Source of the DNA: Desulfomonile tiedjei DSM 6799
GTDB taxonomy: Bacteria > Desulfobacterota > Desulfomonilia > Desulfomonilales > Desulfomonilaceae
DNA: 64,000 nucleotides
Reading direction: 5' to 3'
Assembly: GCF_000266945.1 (NCBI RefSeq)
Contig: NC_018025.1
Location: forward strand, 1,674,001 to 1,738,000
The position numbers were made by a program, and so were the translations under genes. The stretch's first letter is position 1; each line of letters begins with the position of its first letter. Below, in pieces: positions 50,266 through 59,885 of the stretch. The notes beneath the pieces were generated by a model. It made no database searches. It was not told the origin of the DNA and was given only the letters and a program-made list of their open reading frames with translations.

Positions 50266-51948
50266 TTACTGCTTTGATTGGGTGATTGCATGAGCTGAAT
50301 CCTGGCGGCGGAGTTCTTTTCGGAGTATTTTTCCTACAGCGCTTTTTGGCAAGTCGCTTACGAACTCGATTTCTTTGGGAACCTTGTACCGGGTCATTTT
50401 TTGTCTGCAGAACTCGATTATCTCTTTATCGGTAGCAGTTTCTCCGGGTTTCAGCACTACGAATGCCTTCACTCTTTCTCCGGAGTAGCTATCTGACACG
50501 CCCACTGCGCATGCTTCCAGGATTTTGGGATGGGTATACAGCACTTCGTCGATTTCTCTGGGGTAGATATTGAATCCTCCAGAGATAATCATGTCTTTCT
50601 TTCGATCTACGATCGTGAAGTAGCCTTCTTCGTCCATTACCGCTATGTCACCTGTAAGCAGCCAACCCTCCTTGAGCACAGCTTTGGTCTCTTTGGGGTT
50701 GTTCAAGTAGCCTTTCATCACTTGCGGACCTTTCACGCACAGCTCTCCGGGTTCGTTAAAGGCAGTGATCTCTCTCGAATAGTCGTCTATGTCTACGAGC
50801 TTTGCTTCAGTGCTCGGTAATGGGAGACCTATGCAGCCGGGCTTTTCTTTTCCACCCAGGGGAATAGCATGGGTACAGGGGCCGGTTTCGGTCATGCCGT
50901 ATGCTTCCGAGATCAGTATACCCGTGAGATTCCTGAATCCTCGAATTGTCTCCACTGCAAGAGGTGCAGCCGCAGAGAAACAGCCTTTTATGGACTTGAG
51001 CGAATACTTCTTGATATCGGGGAAGTTTATCATTGCGTTAAAGAGCGTGGGAACTCCGGGAATAAGCGTGACGCCATACTTGTCAACCGCATCGAGAATC
51101 GCTTTGGCTTCCGGCTTGGGAATCAGGACGTTACACCACCCATAAAATACGGCCAGATTCATGACCACAGTAAGCCCATACAGGTGGAAAAACGGCAAAC
51201 ACCCCAGAATGACTTCTTTTCCATCAAAGAAATCGGGACACCAGGCTCGCATCTGCTGACAATTAGCCGAAAGATTCGTGTGGCTAAGATCCACACCTTT
51301 GGATACACCAGTCGTTCCACCGGTATAAATGATGACTGCCGTGTCTTCCATGGCCGACGGATACCTTTTGGTCCAGGGTGTGCCGGATTTCATCAAATCC
51401 ATGAAATCGTACACATCCTTTGCCTTTGGCGTCTTCAGATGCATACCTCTCTTGACCCAGGGGAAGAGCAGGTTCAGCGGGAAGGGCAGGTAATCGCGTA
51501 TGTGGCAGGAAATAATCTTCTTGACTGCAGTACGGTCTCGCAACTTGATCAATCGGGGAACCAAGACGTCAAAACAGAACACTACTTCGGCTCCCGAATC
51601 GCTCAACTGATGTTCCAGCTCTCGATCCGTGTACAGGGGATTATTGGGGACAACGACTGCACCCAACCGAAATGTGGCAAAAGAAGCCACTACTGTCTGG
51701 ATGAGATTCGGGAGAACCAGCGCAACCCTATCTCCCGGTTTTACTCCCAGTGCCGCCAGAGCCCCCGCGCATAGAGCAACCATCTCGTCGAGCTTGCGAT
51801 AGGTTATCACCCTTCCTTGAAATATGAGCGCGGGATTTTCAGGGAATCTGGAAACAGTTTTGCTGAATGCATCCTGAAGAGTTATATCCTCAACGATTAT
51901 TTCATGCGGTATTCCTGGAGCGTATGATTGCAGCCAAATTTTTTCCAT
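50266..51948 (-). CDS. Long-chain fatty acid-CoA ligase (AMP-forming)
   Basis: 560 residues of the adenylate-forming superfamily. The P-loop-like motif VIIYTGGTTGVSKGV (near 210), SEAYGMTETGPCTH (near 345), LLTGDIAVMDEEGYFTIVDR (near 430) and the catalytic Lys in LPKSAVGKILRKEL (near 540) are all intact. Fatty acid + ATP + CoA gives acyl-CoA + AMP + PPi, the entry to beta-oxidation used by many sulfate reducers. FadD-like, but chain length is not readable from sequence. A single gene with a hairpin at its 3' end. Confidence 0.92.
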   Translation of the reverse strand: MEKIWLQSYAPGIPHEIIVEDITLQDAFSKTVSRFPENPALIFQGRVITYRKLDEMVALCAGALAALGVKPGDRVALVLPNLIQTVVASFATFRLGAVVVPNNPLYTDRELEHQLSDSGAEVVFCFDVLVPRLIKLRDRTAVKKIISCHIRDYLPFPLNLLFPWVKRGMHLKTPKAKDVYDFMDLMKSGTPWTKRYPSAMEDTAVIIYTGGTTGVSKGVDLSHTNLSANCQQMRAWCPDFFDGKEVILGCLPFFHLYGLTVVMNLAVFYGWCNVLIPKPEAKAILDAVDKYGVTLIPGVPTLFNAMINFPDIKKYSLKSIKGCFSAAAPLAVETIRGFRNLTGILISEAYGMTETGPCTHAIPLGGKEKPGCIGLPLPSTEAKLVDIDDYSREITAFNEPGELCVKGPQVMKGYLNNPKETKAVLKEGWLLTGDIAVMDEEGYFTIVDRKKDMIISGGFNIYPREIDEVLYTHPKILEACAVGVSDSYSGERVKAFVVLKPGETATDKEIIEFCRQKMTRYKVPKEIEFVSDLPKSAVGKILRKELRRQDSAHAITQSKQ

Positions 51949-52391
51949 GGTCGATCCTTCACGTTGCTAGAAGATTAGTCATCTTGGATGAGATCACGTT
52001 TTTTCTTATGTGTCCGGGCTGGAACACAGAAGATACCACGAAAAGATCGTGAGCTGGAACATCATTGTTTGCAAAAATGTCTCTCGTTCACTGCGAAATC
52101 TCATCAGAACGACTCTGCAAGCGCACGTTCTGCTGCCAGAAATCCGCACGTTCGGACCCGACTATAATCGCATCATAGGCGCGTTGATAGCTCATAATCC
52201 AAGCGAGTCCAAAAGAACTTGTCCTTGACAGATACCTGCACAGCATTATACCATAAGAGAACTTGAGGGGGCACTGTAGTGTTCGTTGCACACATTGAGC
52301 AAGATTGAATTGTTGCTTACTATAATTGTGTTATGGGGGAGAGAAAGTCCTCAACGATAAATCCGGTTTTCAGTAAAGAAGAATACATTAA
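51949..52391. other. Divergent intergenic region
   Basis: About 440 bases between the acyl-CoA synthetase and the three-module PilZ-like gene. One good promoter (52225-52252) points right. Short frames here have no support as genes. Confidence 0.45.
52225..52252 (+). promoter_or_regulatory. Sigma-70-type promoter upstream of the PilZ-like gene
   Basis: TTGACA (perfect) and TATACC are 16 bases apart, about 190 bases before the ATG at 52425. Confidence 0.6.
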
Positions 52392-52424
52392 TTGCGCTGT
52401 AATATGAAATCCTCGGGGTATGTT

Positions 52425-53327
52425 ATGAGAGCAAAGAAAATTGATGCGTTGGAGGCCTTGACCGATCTCCGCAAAGGGATGAGTAATGCCGAAATCATGG
52501 GGAAGTACAATTTATCGTATGTGGGGCTAAAAAGCCTGTACAGGCAGTTGCAGGAAGTAATGGTCGATCTGCAGGTGCCGGAATTTCCAGCAGTGACAAA
52601 ACAGAAACAAGTCAGTGCTAGAGAGGTGCTGAAAGATATTCAGGCTGGTTACAGCCCTGATTTCCTGAGGGAAAAGTACAAACTTTCGTCCTCGGGCCTC
52701 AAGAGTCTGTATATGCAACTTGAGAAAGCAGGTCTGATAAATAATCATTCGGGAAGGCAACTGAGGGTGAACGAGCTTGCGGAAGATATACGCAAGGGGA
52801 TGCTTGAACCAGACCTTATGGAACGTTACAATTTGACCTTGGTCGAACTCAAGTGGGTCCTGAACTCTCTTATTATCTCAAAGTTTCTCGAACCGGAAGA
52901 GATAGCATTTCTTGAATTTGCCCGTCCACAATCGGATGACAATCCGCTTCAAACGCGATTCCCTGTGGAACGTTTTGAGATTTGTGAGGTCGATAATCCT
53001 AAATTGACCGGAGAAGTGCAATATCTACGCGGCAATCAGATCTGCGTTGAAGGCATGTTTACCCGAAAGGGCGAGACGAAATCGGTCTTCTTGCGATGTG
53101 CATCTCTTCGAAGCAGGCAATTGTCTTTCGATGTCAAATGCGAGTGGGTTATTTCCGGTATGTTGGCGAATTTCAGAATAGTGCATATTGCTCCAGCGGT
53201 GATGAGAGATCTCATTCGGTTTACCGCTGCATTGACCAAAGTCTTCTGTGAGGAGAATGATGAATTCTTGACTGAAGGATTCGATTATTTCGATATTACC
53301 GATGTCACGGAATTAAATCCGCAATGA
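52425..53327 (+). CDS. PilZ-like protein with three tandem HTH-like modules
   Basis: 300 residues from the ATG at 52425 (GGGG six bases upstream); ATG 52404 and TTG 52392 are in-frame alternatives. Three copies of the helical module stand in a row: DLRKGMSNAEIMGKYNLSYV, DIQAGYSPDFLREKYKLSSS and DIRKGMLEPDLMERYNLTLV (near residues 5-150). The C-terminal about 130 residues are PilZ-like but the RxxxR/DxSxxG motifs are not intact (ERFEICE, LRGNQICVEG), so c-di-GMP binding is doubtful. The same module occurs singly in the genes at 929 and 1437. 117 bases upstream of a histidine kinase on the same strand, so a shared signalling role is plausible. Confidence 0.78.
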   Translation: MRAKKIDALEALTDLRKGMSNAEIMGKYNLSYVGLKSLYRQLQEVMVDLQVPEFPAVTKQKQVSAREVLKDIQAGYSPDFLREKYKLSSSGLKSLYMQLEKAGLINNHSGRQLRVNELAEDIRKGMLEPDLMERYNLTLVELKWVLNSLIISKFLEPEEIAFLEFARPQSDDNPLQTRFPVERFEICEVDNPKLTGEVQYLRGNQICVEGMFTRKGETKSVFLRCASLRSRQLSFDVKCEWVISGMLANFRIVHIAPAVMRDLIRFTAALTKVFCEENDEFLTEGFDYFDITDVTELNPQ

Positions 53328-53444
53328 GTGCTCAGACATATTATTGTGATATTTTGTAGTTATATAATTTTGTAGAAGCAATTGGGATAATTCTCATAGC
53401 GGCAACAATTAGTACGCATTGATACGATATTACAGGAGACAACA

Positions 53445-55496
53445 ATGAGCGACATCGATACAGCAAATTCCGCATGCGAAAATATGGCGGGGAATCTCCT
53501 TCACATTTCGAATTACTCAGTGGAAACATCAACTATAGATCTGGATTGTCTGCTCGCTACCGACGTCAAGTCTCTTGATGATTTCGATCTCAATACTCTA
53601 AGACTGAGTATTCTCAAGAGGCTTCTTCAAGAAATGGCAGTTCCCTCAGTGCTCGTGGATGAGAAATATTCTATATTGCTCGCCAACGGTGCTTTTCAAA
53701 AGATGATCCGAGCTCAGGTGGGCAATCGGCAATCATTTGTGTCCCTGTTTCCTCTTTTCTCGGAAGCCAATCGCATAGAATCCACGTTGCAGAAGGTATT
53801 TTGCGGGAAAAAACCGCAGTTGGGAGAGGGAAGATTCAAAATCGGAAAGTTCAACCTGTGGTGTCGCATGCATTTTCGATGCATTCGATTTAGCAAGAAT
53901 CAATTCGTTCTCGTCCAGATAGAGAATTTAAGCGCGCAGAAGAAATTGTTATCTGTTCAGAAGTACAAGAAACTTGTCCAGATGTTTCCTGTAGGCATAG
54001 CAGAATTTACTATCGACGCACCAATTTCATACAAAAGCTCCGGAGAACAATTACTCGAACACATTATGACGGCAAAGCTGATGGACGGTAACGATAGTTT
54101 TGCCCGGACGTATAAGCTTCCACGCATTACGGATCTCATGGGACTGAGTCTCGAAAAACTCGTGCCCTCTCGAGGCAAGGCGAAAGAATTTTTTGAGAAG
54201 TGGATCGCCCACGGATTCAGTCATAAGGCTTTTGAGACTCGTTTGCGGGGAGGTCCTCAAGGTGTGCGACACTTCGAAAACACATGGATCGCCAATGTAA
54301 ACGATGAGCACCTCATGGGGCTGTGGTGGCTGAAGAGGGACATTACGGAAAAGAAACACCAGGAAGACGAGATGCTCAAGGCGCAAAAACTGGAGTCTCT
54401 CGGTATATTGGCAGGTGGAATTGCGCATGATTTCAATAATTTGTTGACAGGTATACTGGGTAATATCAGCCTGGCACAGATGCATATTAACGATCCGGAA
54501 GATGTTCGCAAAAAACATGAATTGGCGCTCAACGCAGTCAGAAAAGCACAAGCGTTGTCAACTCAGTTGCTCACCTTTTCCAAAGGCGGTGAACCACTCA
54601 CCACCGCGTGCAGTGTGTCGGATCTCCTTAAGGATTACACCAGCTTCGCACTTCGCGGCTCCAATGTTTGCTGTGAGCTCAACATTCCCGACGATATCTG
54701 GCCGATTCAAGTGGATCAGAGCCAGATGAATCAGGTCATCAATAATTTGATGATTAATGCAGCGCAAGCAATGCCCCAGGGAGGCACGATCCGGGTAAGT
54801 GCGTCTAATGTCGAAATTGGTATGGGGAGCGAGCTTCCTTTAGCGGAAGGAAAATACGTCCGAATATCCATTTCTGATAGTGGAAACGGAATCCATCCTG
54901 AAAACCTGTCCAAAATATTCGATCCCTATTTCACGACAAAAGAAAGCGGCACCGGTTTGGGGCTTGCCACAGCTTATTCCGTCATGAAGAAGCACAGAGG
55001 GTACATTGGCGTCAATTCGAGGGTTGGATTAGGCTCGACATTCTTCTGTTACATACCCACCAGTCAGGTGGAGCCTCGAAAAGACCCATCGGAGAAGAAC
55101 CATCTGGTGAAAGGCAGCGGAAGAGTGCTCATCATGGACGATGATGAAGGCATAAGGACTCTGGCTGAGGCTATTCTATCCGAAATCGGGTACCAGGTTG
55201 TGACGGTTCGAGATGGCAATGAATGCCTCAAGGAATACCATGCAGCACTCCTGGACGATAGATTCGACGTTGTCGTCATGGATTTGACCGTGCCGGGAGG
55301 GATGGGCGGAAAAGAGGCAATTCAACATCTTCGCCGCATCGATCCTACTGTCAAAGCGGTGGTATCCAGTGGATATTCAAACGACCCGATCATGTCCGAT
55401 TACGAGAACCACGGTTTTGTCGATGTGCTCACGAAACCGTACGATGCTGCAACGCTGAGTCATGTGCTGGGAAGGATTACAGCTTCCATGCGCTAA
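53445..55496 (+). CDS. Cytoplasmic hybrid sensor histidine kinase
   Basis: 683 residues without membrane segments. An N-terminal region with a PAS-like domain (about 65-180) and a second sensor domain (about 180-305) is followed by HisKA with the phospho-acceptor in GGIAHDFNNLLTGIL (His near 328), a HATPase domain (INNLMINAAQAM, ISISDSGNGIHPEN, TKESGTGLGLATAY) and a C-terminal receiver domain (VLIMDDDEGIR, phospho-Asp near 612 in VVVMDLTVPGGMGG, Lys in VLTKPYD). The HDFNN form is typical of deltaproteobacterial hybrid kinases. The signal is unknown; ATG follows CAGGAGAC. No separate response regulator adjoins it. Confidence 0.88.
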   Translation: MSDIDTANSACENMAGNLLHISNYSVETSTIDLDCLLATDVKSLDDFDLNTLRLSILKRLLQEMAVPSVLVDEKYSILLANGAFQKMIRAQVGNRQSFVSLFPLFSEANRIESTLQKVFCGKKPQLGEGRFKIGKFNLWCRMHFRCIRFSKNQFVLVQIENLSAQKKLLSVQKYKKLVQMFPVGIAEFTIDAPISYKSSGEQLLEHIMTAKLMDGNDSFARTYKLPRITDLMGLSLEKLVPSRGKAKEFFEKWIAHGFSHKAFETRLRGGPQGVRHFENTWIANVNDEHLMGLWWLKRDITEKKHQEDEMLKAQKLESLGILAGGIAHDFNNLLTGILGNISLAQMHINDPEDVRKKHELALNAVRKAQALSTQLLTFSKGGEPLTTACSVSDLLKDYTSFALRGSNVCCELNIPDDIWPIQVDQSQMNQVINNLMINAAQAMPQGGTIRVSASNVEIGMGSELPLAEGKYVRISISDSGNGIHPENLSKIFDPYFTTKESGTGLGLATAYSVMKKHRGYIGVNSRVGLGSTFFCYIPTSQVEPRKDPSEKNHLVKGSGRVLIMDDDEGIRTLAEAILSEIGYQVVTVRDGNECLKEYHAALLDDRFDVVVMDLTVPGGMGGKEAIQHLRRIDPTVKAVVSSGYSNDPIMSDYENHGFVDVLTKPYDAATLSHVLGRITASMR

Positions 55497-55559
55497 ACAA
55501 TTCTTGGCCTGATTGAAAGGAAATCTGGCAATTGTCAGGATTAAGGTCCGATAGAGGGT

Positions 55560-55700
55560 GGGGGTATTGGTGGGTGCCGGCCTCCGTGCCGGTACATCCT
55601 TAATATGATTCATGATATCAATGAAATAGACCGGCAGAGACGCCGGTCTCTACCACTTTCTCATATTGGAGAGTGGGACAAACGTCAAAAACTCTTGGCA
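55560..55700 (-). repeat. Dispersed intergenic repeat A, copy 5
   Basis: GTATTGGTGGGTGCCGGCCT, spacer TTAATATGATTCATGATATC, then CGGCAGAGACGCCGGTCTCT and GGACAAACGTCAAAAACTCT. Same layout and orientation as copy 3 at 22.8 kb. Confidence 0.75.
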
Positions 55701-55754
55701 AATCGCTCTATAGCGGTTGTTGAAAGTCTTGACGGAATCCAATGCTGCAATGGG

Positions 55755-55870
55755 AAGAATCAGTAGCGCCGGCGTCCTGCCGGCGATAACTGGTTGATTT
55801 GTTCGGTGAATTGTTCACCGGCACGGAGGCCGGTGCTACCAATTGCTGGGAGCTGCTCTTCACAATCCGT
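55755..55870 (+). repeat. Dispersed intergenic repeat A, copy 6
   Basis: Arms GCGCCGGCGTCCTGCCGGCG and CACCGGCACGGAGGCCGGTG around GGTTGATTTGTTCGG, ending TACCAATTGCTGGGAGCTGC. Closest to copy 4 at 38.8 kb. Copies 5 and 6 lie head to head, and the rest of 55497-56157 holds no gene. Confidence 0.7.
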
Positions 55871-56157
55871 GATTACCTTCGAGAATCGGTATAGACTATC
55901 GATAGCTTTTCTTGCAGATGCAAGCTGCTCCAATCCCAATCCGGCGACCTGAATATCTCGGGTTCAAACAGGCTTTTCACCGGGAAGATACTTTTCCTTT
56001 ACCTGCTGGTCGAAATTCTGGAGTACAATTGAACTGTGGCTGAATTTACTGCATGAAGACAGGGTATTTGTGCAGTATTCGAGCTATACTGTTGTGAATC
56101 GGGACGGCCCCGGTTTGCAGAGATATGCTTGGAATCATCAAAGTGGAGGAGACGGAT

Positions 56158-56640
56158 ATGTACGTTTTGGTGCTCTATTACTCAAGAGGTGGCAACACCA
56201 GGAAATTGGCCGAACAGATTGCCGAGGGAATCAAATCCGTGGCGGGAGTCGAAGCGGTTCTAAAGTCGACTCAGGATGTGACCAAAGAAGACTTCACCGG
56301 AGCTGCCGGGATTGTGGCAGGCTCGCCCGTCTACTTCGGGGTGATGGCTGCAGATCTCAAACGTGTTTTCGATGAGTTCGTGGGGATCCGTTCAAAAATG
56401 GAAAACAAGGTCGGTGCGGCCTTCGCGAGCAGTGCTTTTTGGGCGGGGGGCAACGAGACGACCATCATGTCTATTCTGCAGTGCCTGCTCATTTATGGGA
56501 TGATCATCGTCGGCGATCCAATGTCCGCGACGGGACATTACGGCGCCGCCTCAGTAGCTGCTCCGAACGAAAAGGATAGCGAGATCGCGCAAAAACTCGG
56601 GGCTCGTGTAGCCGATTTGTGTAAACGCCTTCAGAGCTGA
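56158..56640 (+). CDS. Flavodoxin-family / WrbA-like protein
   Basis: 160 residues from the ATG at 56158 (GGAGGAGA seven bases upstream). The FMN phosphate loop YYSRGGNTRKLAEQIA is at residues 8-23 and the isoalloxazine loops GSPVYFGVMAADLK and ASSAFWAGGNETT follow, as in NAD(P)H:quinone oxidoreductases of the WrbA type. It probably binds FMN and carries or donates two electrons to quinones. It lies 48 bases upstream of gcvT and could share its transcript. Confidence 0.85.
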   Translation: MYVLVLYYSRGGNTRKLAEQIAEGIKSVAGVEAVLKSTQDVTKEDFTGAAGIVAGSPVYFGVMAADLKRVFDEFVGIRSKMENKVGAAFASSAFWAGGNETTIMSILQCLLIYGMIIVGDPMSATGHYGAASVAAPNEKDSEIAQKLGARVADLCKRLQS

Positions 56641-56688
56641 CAGCAGGCTTCTCATCACAGCTTTTTGACCGCGAGAACACTATCATCC

Positions 56689-57957
56689 ATGAATACCTCA
56701 CGAAAAACCCTCTTGCATGCATGGCACCTGGCACGCGGCGCGCATATGGCTGAATTCGCTGGTTGGGAGATGCCTCTCTGGTATCCGACCGGCGCGGTGG
56801 CAGAGCACAGAGCCGTAGTCACTGCTGCCGGTTTATTCGACACGAGTCATATGGATGCGCTTACCGTAGCAGGTGGGGATGCTTTCGATCTTCTGCAAGA
56901 ATGCTTTACCCGTGATCTCCGATCATGCGTGGGGAAGGGAAAGCTTCCCCTCTCAGAGGGTGCATGCGTGTACGGAGCATTTCTCACTGAAGAGGGTTGG
57001 GTCATTGACGATGCCGTGGTGTACAGAACGGGCCCGGAGGCTTTCTTCATAGTCGTTAACGCCGGAATGGGTCCGAAAATTACCGATCACCTCCAGAGCC
57101 GGTTACGCGAAAGAAAAGTGACTGTATCGGACGTGAGCCGGAGCATCGCAAAAATGGATCTTCAGGGACCTGATTCAGCACGTATACTCATGCGTATCCT
57201 TGAATCCCCTGAAAACGTGCTGACGAATTTTCAGTACTTCACGTTTCGCGGTTCGTACGACGAATCGGGTTTCTCCGGTCCAAAATTCAGGAAGACACAA
57301 GCGCCTGTTCTGGTGTCAAGAACGGGGTATTCAGGGGAACTCGGCTTCGAGCTGCTCGTATCTCCGGAACGGCTGCTCGATGCATGGGAGGAAATCCTGG
57401 AACCAGGAGGAGACTTGCCGCTCATTGCATGTGGACTAGCTGCACGGGATTCCTTGAGGACCGGTGCGATGCTCCCGCTTTCGCACCAGGATATCGGTTC
57501 CTGGATGTTCATCAATCACCCCTGGGAATTTGCTCTTCCGTTTAATGAAGATAGAAGCGGTTTTACAAAGAGGTTCGTCGGCGATTGTGTGCTGAATGCG
57601 AGGGGATCGTCGGATTTCACGTACGCGTTCGCAGGGTTCGATCCTCGGAAAGTCTCCGCCGGGGAGCGCTCAATTGTCCTGGATGAAGCTGAAAACGAAA
57701 TCGGGATCGTTTTGACCTGTGTCAGTGATATGGCAATTAATCGAGTGAACGAAAGAATCTACAGCATGGCCAGTCCGGGTAAGCCTGACGGGTTCAAGCC
57801 TCTGGGACTGAATTGCGGATTCGTGAAAGTACGCGTTCGCTTGCCTACAGGAGCTACAATTTATCTGAGGGACCAGAGAAGGACGATCAAGGCCCAAATC
57901 ATTGACGAAATTCGACCCGACCGGACTGCCCGTCGCTCTATAAACCGGATGCTATAG
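56689..57957 (+). CDS. gcvT: Aminomethyltransferase (glycine cleavage T protein)
   Basis: 422 residues from the ATG at 56689. The fold begins with FAGWEMPLWYPTGAVAEHRA and AGLFDTSHMDALTV. KMDLQGPDSARIL and ARDSLRTGAMLPLSHQDI are the folate-binding and Arg/Asp motifs, and the tail MASPGKPDGFKPLGLNCGF is the C-terminal barrel. It moves the methylene group from the lipoyl arm of GcvH to tetrahydrofolate, releasing ammonia. Somewhat longer than most GcvT (about 365), with extra residues in the C-terminal half. A 190-base gap with repeat C separates it from gcvH. Confidence 0.92.
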   Translation: MNTSRKTLLHAWHLARGAHMAEFAGWEMPLWYPTGAVAEHRAVVTAAGLFDTSHMDALTVAGGDAFDLLQECFTRDLRSCVGKGKLPLSEGACVYGAFLTEEGWVIDDAVVYRTGPEAFFIVVNAGMGPKITDHLQSRLRERKVTVSDVSRSIAKMDLQGPDSARILMRILESPENVLTNFQYFTFRGSYDESGFSGPKFRKTQAPVLVSRTGYSGELGFELLVSPERLLDAWEEILEPGGDLPLIACGLAARDSLRTGAMLPLSHQDIGSWMFINHPWEFALPFNEDRSGFTKRFVGDCVLNARGSSDFTYAFAGFDPRKVSAGERSIVLDEAENEIGIVLTCVSDMAINRVNERIYSMASPGKPDGFKPLGLNCGFVKVRVRLPTGATIYLRDQRRTIKAQIIDEIRPDRTARRSINRML

Positions 57958-57974
57958 GAGGGTATTTATTCAGT

Positions 57975-58118
57975 TATTCGTGGAAAAATCCCCCCTACCC
58001 CCCTTTCTAAAAGGGGGGTAAAGAAGGCGCGTGCAATTCCCCCCTTAATAAAGGGGGGTAGGGGGGATTTAGAAAGTCGGTGGTGTCATAATCACAGGAG
58101 AAGATCTTCTCTACCCAG
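57975..58118 (+). repeat. Dispersed repeat C, copy 2, in the gcvT-gcvH gap
   Basis: AAAAATCCCCCCTACCCCCC and TTTCTAAAAGGGGGGTAAAG, then an inverted partner CCCCCCTTAATAAAGGGGGG and TAGGGGGGATTTAGAAAGTC; the last 50 bases match 16660-16715. The C-rich and G-rich arms can form a long stem. A weaker relative lies near 38735-38765. Confidence 0.75.
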
Positions 58119-58148
58119 CGTAACTGGACGGTTACATAGGAGGAAATT

Positions 58149-58553
58149 GTGAAAGCGCTTGAAGAAGTGAATTTGCCGGACAATTTGCGTTATGCAGAGA
58201 CACATGAATGGGTGAGACTGGACGGGGACATTGCCTTTGTAGGGGTATCGGATTACGCCCAGGACAGCATGGGCGACATCACGTTCGTCGAATTTCCCCA
58301 GGTGGGAGATACGCTCCAAAAGGGCGAACAGTTTGGCAGCCTGGAATCGACCAAGGCGGTGTCCGAGCTGTTCATGCCTGTGAGCGGAGAGATCCTCGCT
58401 ATCAACGAATCTCTGGCTGAATCTCCGGGATTAGTGAATTCAGATCCGTACGGTGAAGGGTGGATCGTACAGGTGAAACCGTCTCATATTGAAGATATGG
58501 AATCTCTCGCCGGTGCCGATGCGTACAGAGAAATGCTTGGAGGGCTGGAGTAG
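58149..58553 (+). CDS. gcvH: Glycine cleavage H protein
   Basis: 134 residues, starting at GTG 58149 with AGGAGGAAA upstream. The lipoylation site is Lys69 in SLESTKAVSELFMPVSG. The N-terminal YAETHEWVRLDGD and DITFVEFPQVGD are conserved. It shuttles the aminomethyl group between P, T and L proteins. Immediately followed by gcvPA with no gap. Confidence 0.95.
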   Translation: MKALEEVNLPDNLRYAETHEWVRLDGDIAFVGVSDYAQDSMGDITFVEFPQVGDTLQKGEQFGSLESTKAVSELFMPVSGEILAINESLAESPGLVNSDPYGEGWIVQVKPSHIEDMESLAGADAYREMLGGLE

Positions 58554-59885
58554 ATGCGTTATCTCCCCCACACGGAAGAAGATATTGCTTCCATGCTGGA
58601 GACCGTGGGAGTCGAACACCTGGAAGATCTTTATAGTACTGTTCCGTCGGGATGCAGGCGTTCAACTCCCTTGAACCTCCCGGAGCCTCTATCGGAATGG
58701 GAGCTTGACAACCATATGTCAGGCCTGGCCGCCACAATGGGGGCATCCCCGGAATACACAGTCTTTCTGGGGGCAGGTAATTACGAGCACTTCATTCCGG
58801 AATCGGTTCGTTATCTTCTTTCGCGATCTGAATTTGTCACCGCGTACACGCCGTATCAGCCCGAACTGAGTCAAGGCACACTCCAGGCTATTTACGAATA
58901 TCAGACGTTGGTATCGCGTCTTCTGGGGATGGAGATCGCCAATGCTTCCCTGTACGACGGAGCCTCCGCGTTGGCCGAAGCGCTCCTCATGACGGTGCGA
59001 ATCACTCATAAAGAAAAAATCGTCATATCCGGAGCAGTTCATCCTGCATACAGGCAGGTGGTACGGACGTACTTCTCTTCAACAGGATATGAAATCATCG
59101 AGCTTCCGTACCTGGAAGACGGGAGAACCGATCTCTCTGCTTTACGCGGGATGCAAGACGTGGCAGGAGTGGCCCTGCAATCTCCGAACTTCTTCGGATG
59201 CATCGAACAACTCTCTCAAGCTGCAGAAATCACCCATTCATTCGGAGCACTGTTCGTGACGGCATTTTCAGAACCTCTCGCGTACGGGTTATACAAGAAT
59301 CCCGGAATCCAGGGAGCGGACATTGCATGCGGAGAAGGCCAGAGCATGGGAATTCCCCAGTCGTTCGGAGGTCCCGGACTGGGAATGTTCGCAACCTTCA
59401 TGAAGCACGTGCGCAGCATTCCCGGAAGACTCGTGGGGTTATCTCGTGACGTTTCGGGCAAAAGGGGATTTGTTCTGACTCTTGCCACCCGAGAGCAGCA
59501 CATCCGTCGTGAGAAAGCCACATCCAATATTTGTACCAACGGAAGCCTGTGTGCACTCGCAACCGCCACGTACCTGGCATCGTTGGGACGAACCGGCCTT
59601 GGGGAACTGGCCAGGTTGAATTTCGACAAATCGGAATACCTCAAAGCGGCGTTACGGTCTGCCGGATTTCGCATACGGTTCTCATCGCCCACGTTCAATG
59701 AATTCGTGGTGGAGTTCCCGCCGGGGTTCGATGCCGTGTATGATCGTTTACTGCAAAAGAAGATTATCGCGGGAACGCGTCTGGCTCGTTATTACCCGGA
59801 ATTGGAAAACTGCTGGCTGCTGTGCGTCACGGAGACAAAAACCCGGGAGCAGATGGACCGGCTGGTGCGGGAGGTGAAAGCGTGA
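58554..59885 (+). CDS. gcvPA: Glycine dehydrogenase (decarboxylating) subunit 1
   Basis: 443 residues, N-terminal half of the P protein. The start YLPHTEEDIASMLETVGVEH, FLGAGNYEHFIPESVRYLLS and YTPYQPELSQGTLQAIYEYQ are highly typical. It has a PLP-transferase fold without the lysine. It pairs with GcvPB to decarboxylate glycine. The two-subunit P protein is the form found in many anaerobes and archaea. It overlaps gcvPB by four bases (GTGA). Confidence 0.95.
   Translation: MRYLPHTEEDIASMLETVGVEHLEDLYSTVPSGCRRSTPLNLPEPLSEWELDNHMSGLAATMGASPEYTVFLGAGNYEHFIPESVRYLLSRSEFVTAYTPYQPELSQGTLQAIYEYQTLVSRLLGMEIANASLYDGASALAEALLMTVRITHKEKIVISGAVHPAYRQVVRTYFSSTGYEIIELPYLEDGRTDLSALRGMQDVAGVALQSPNFFGCIEQLSQAAEITHSFGALFVTAFSEPLAYGLYKNPGIQGADIACGEGQSMGIPQSFGGPGLGMFATFMKHVRSIPGRLVGLSRDVSGKRGFVLTLATREQHIRREKATSNICTNGSLCALATATYLASLGRTGLGELARLNFDKSEYLKAALRSAGFRIRFSSPTFNEFVVEFPPGFDAVYDRLLQKKIIAGTRLARYYPELENCWLLCVTETKTREQMDRLVREVKA

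Noticed and set aside
57975-58118. Possible CRISPR-like spacing of C-rich repeats
   Set aside because: Only two inverted arms, no regular direct repeats or spacers, and no cas genes nearby.
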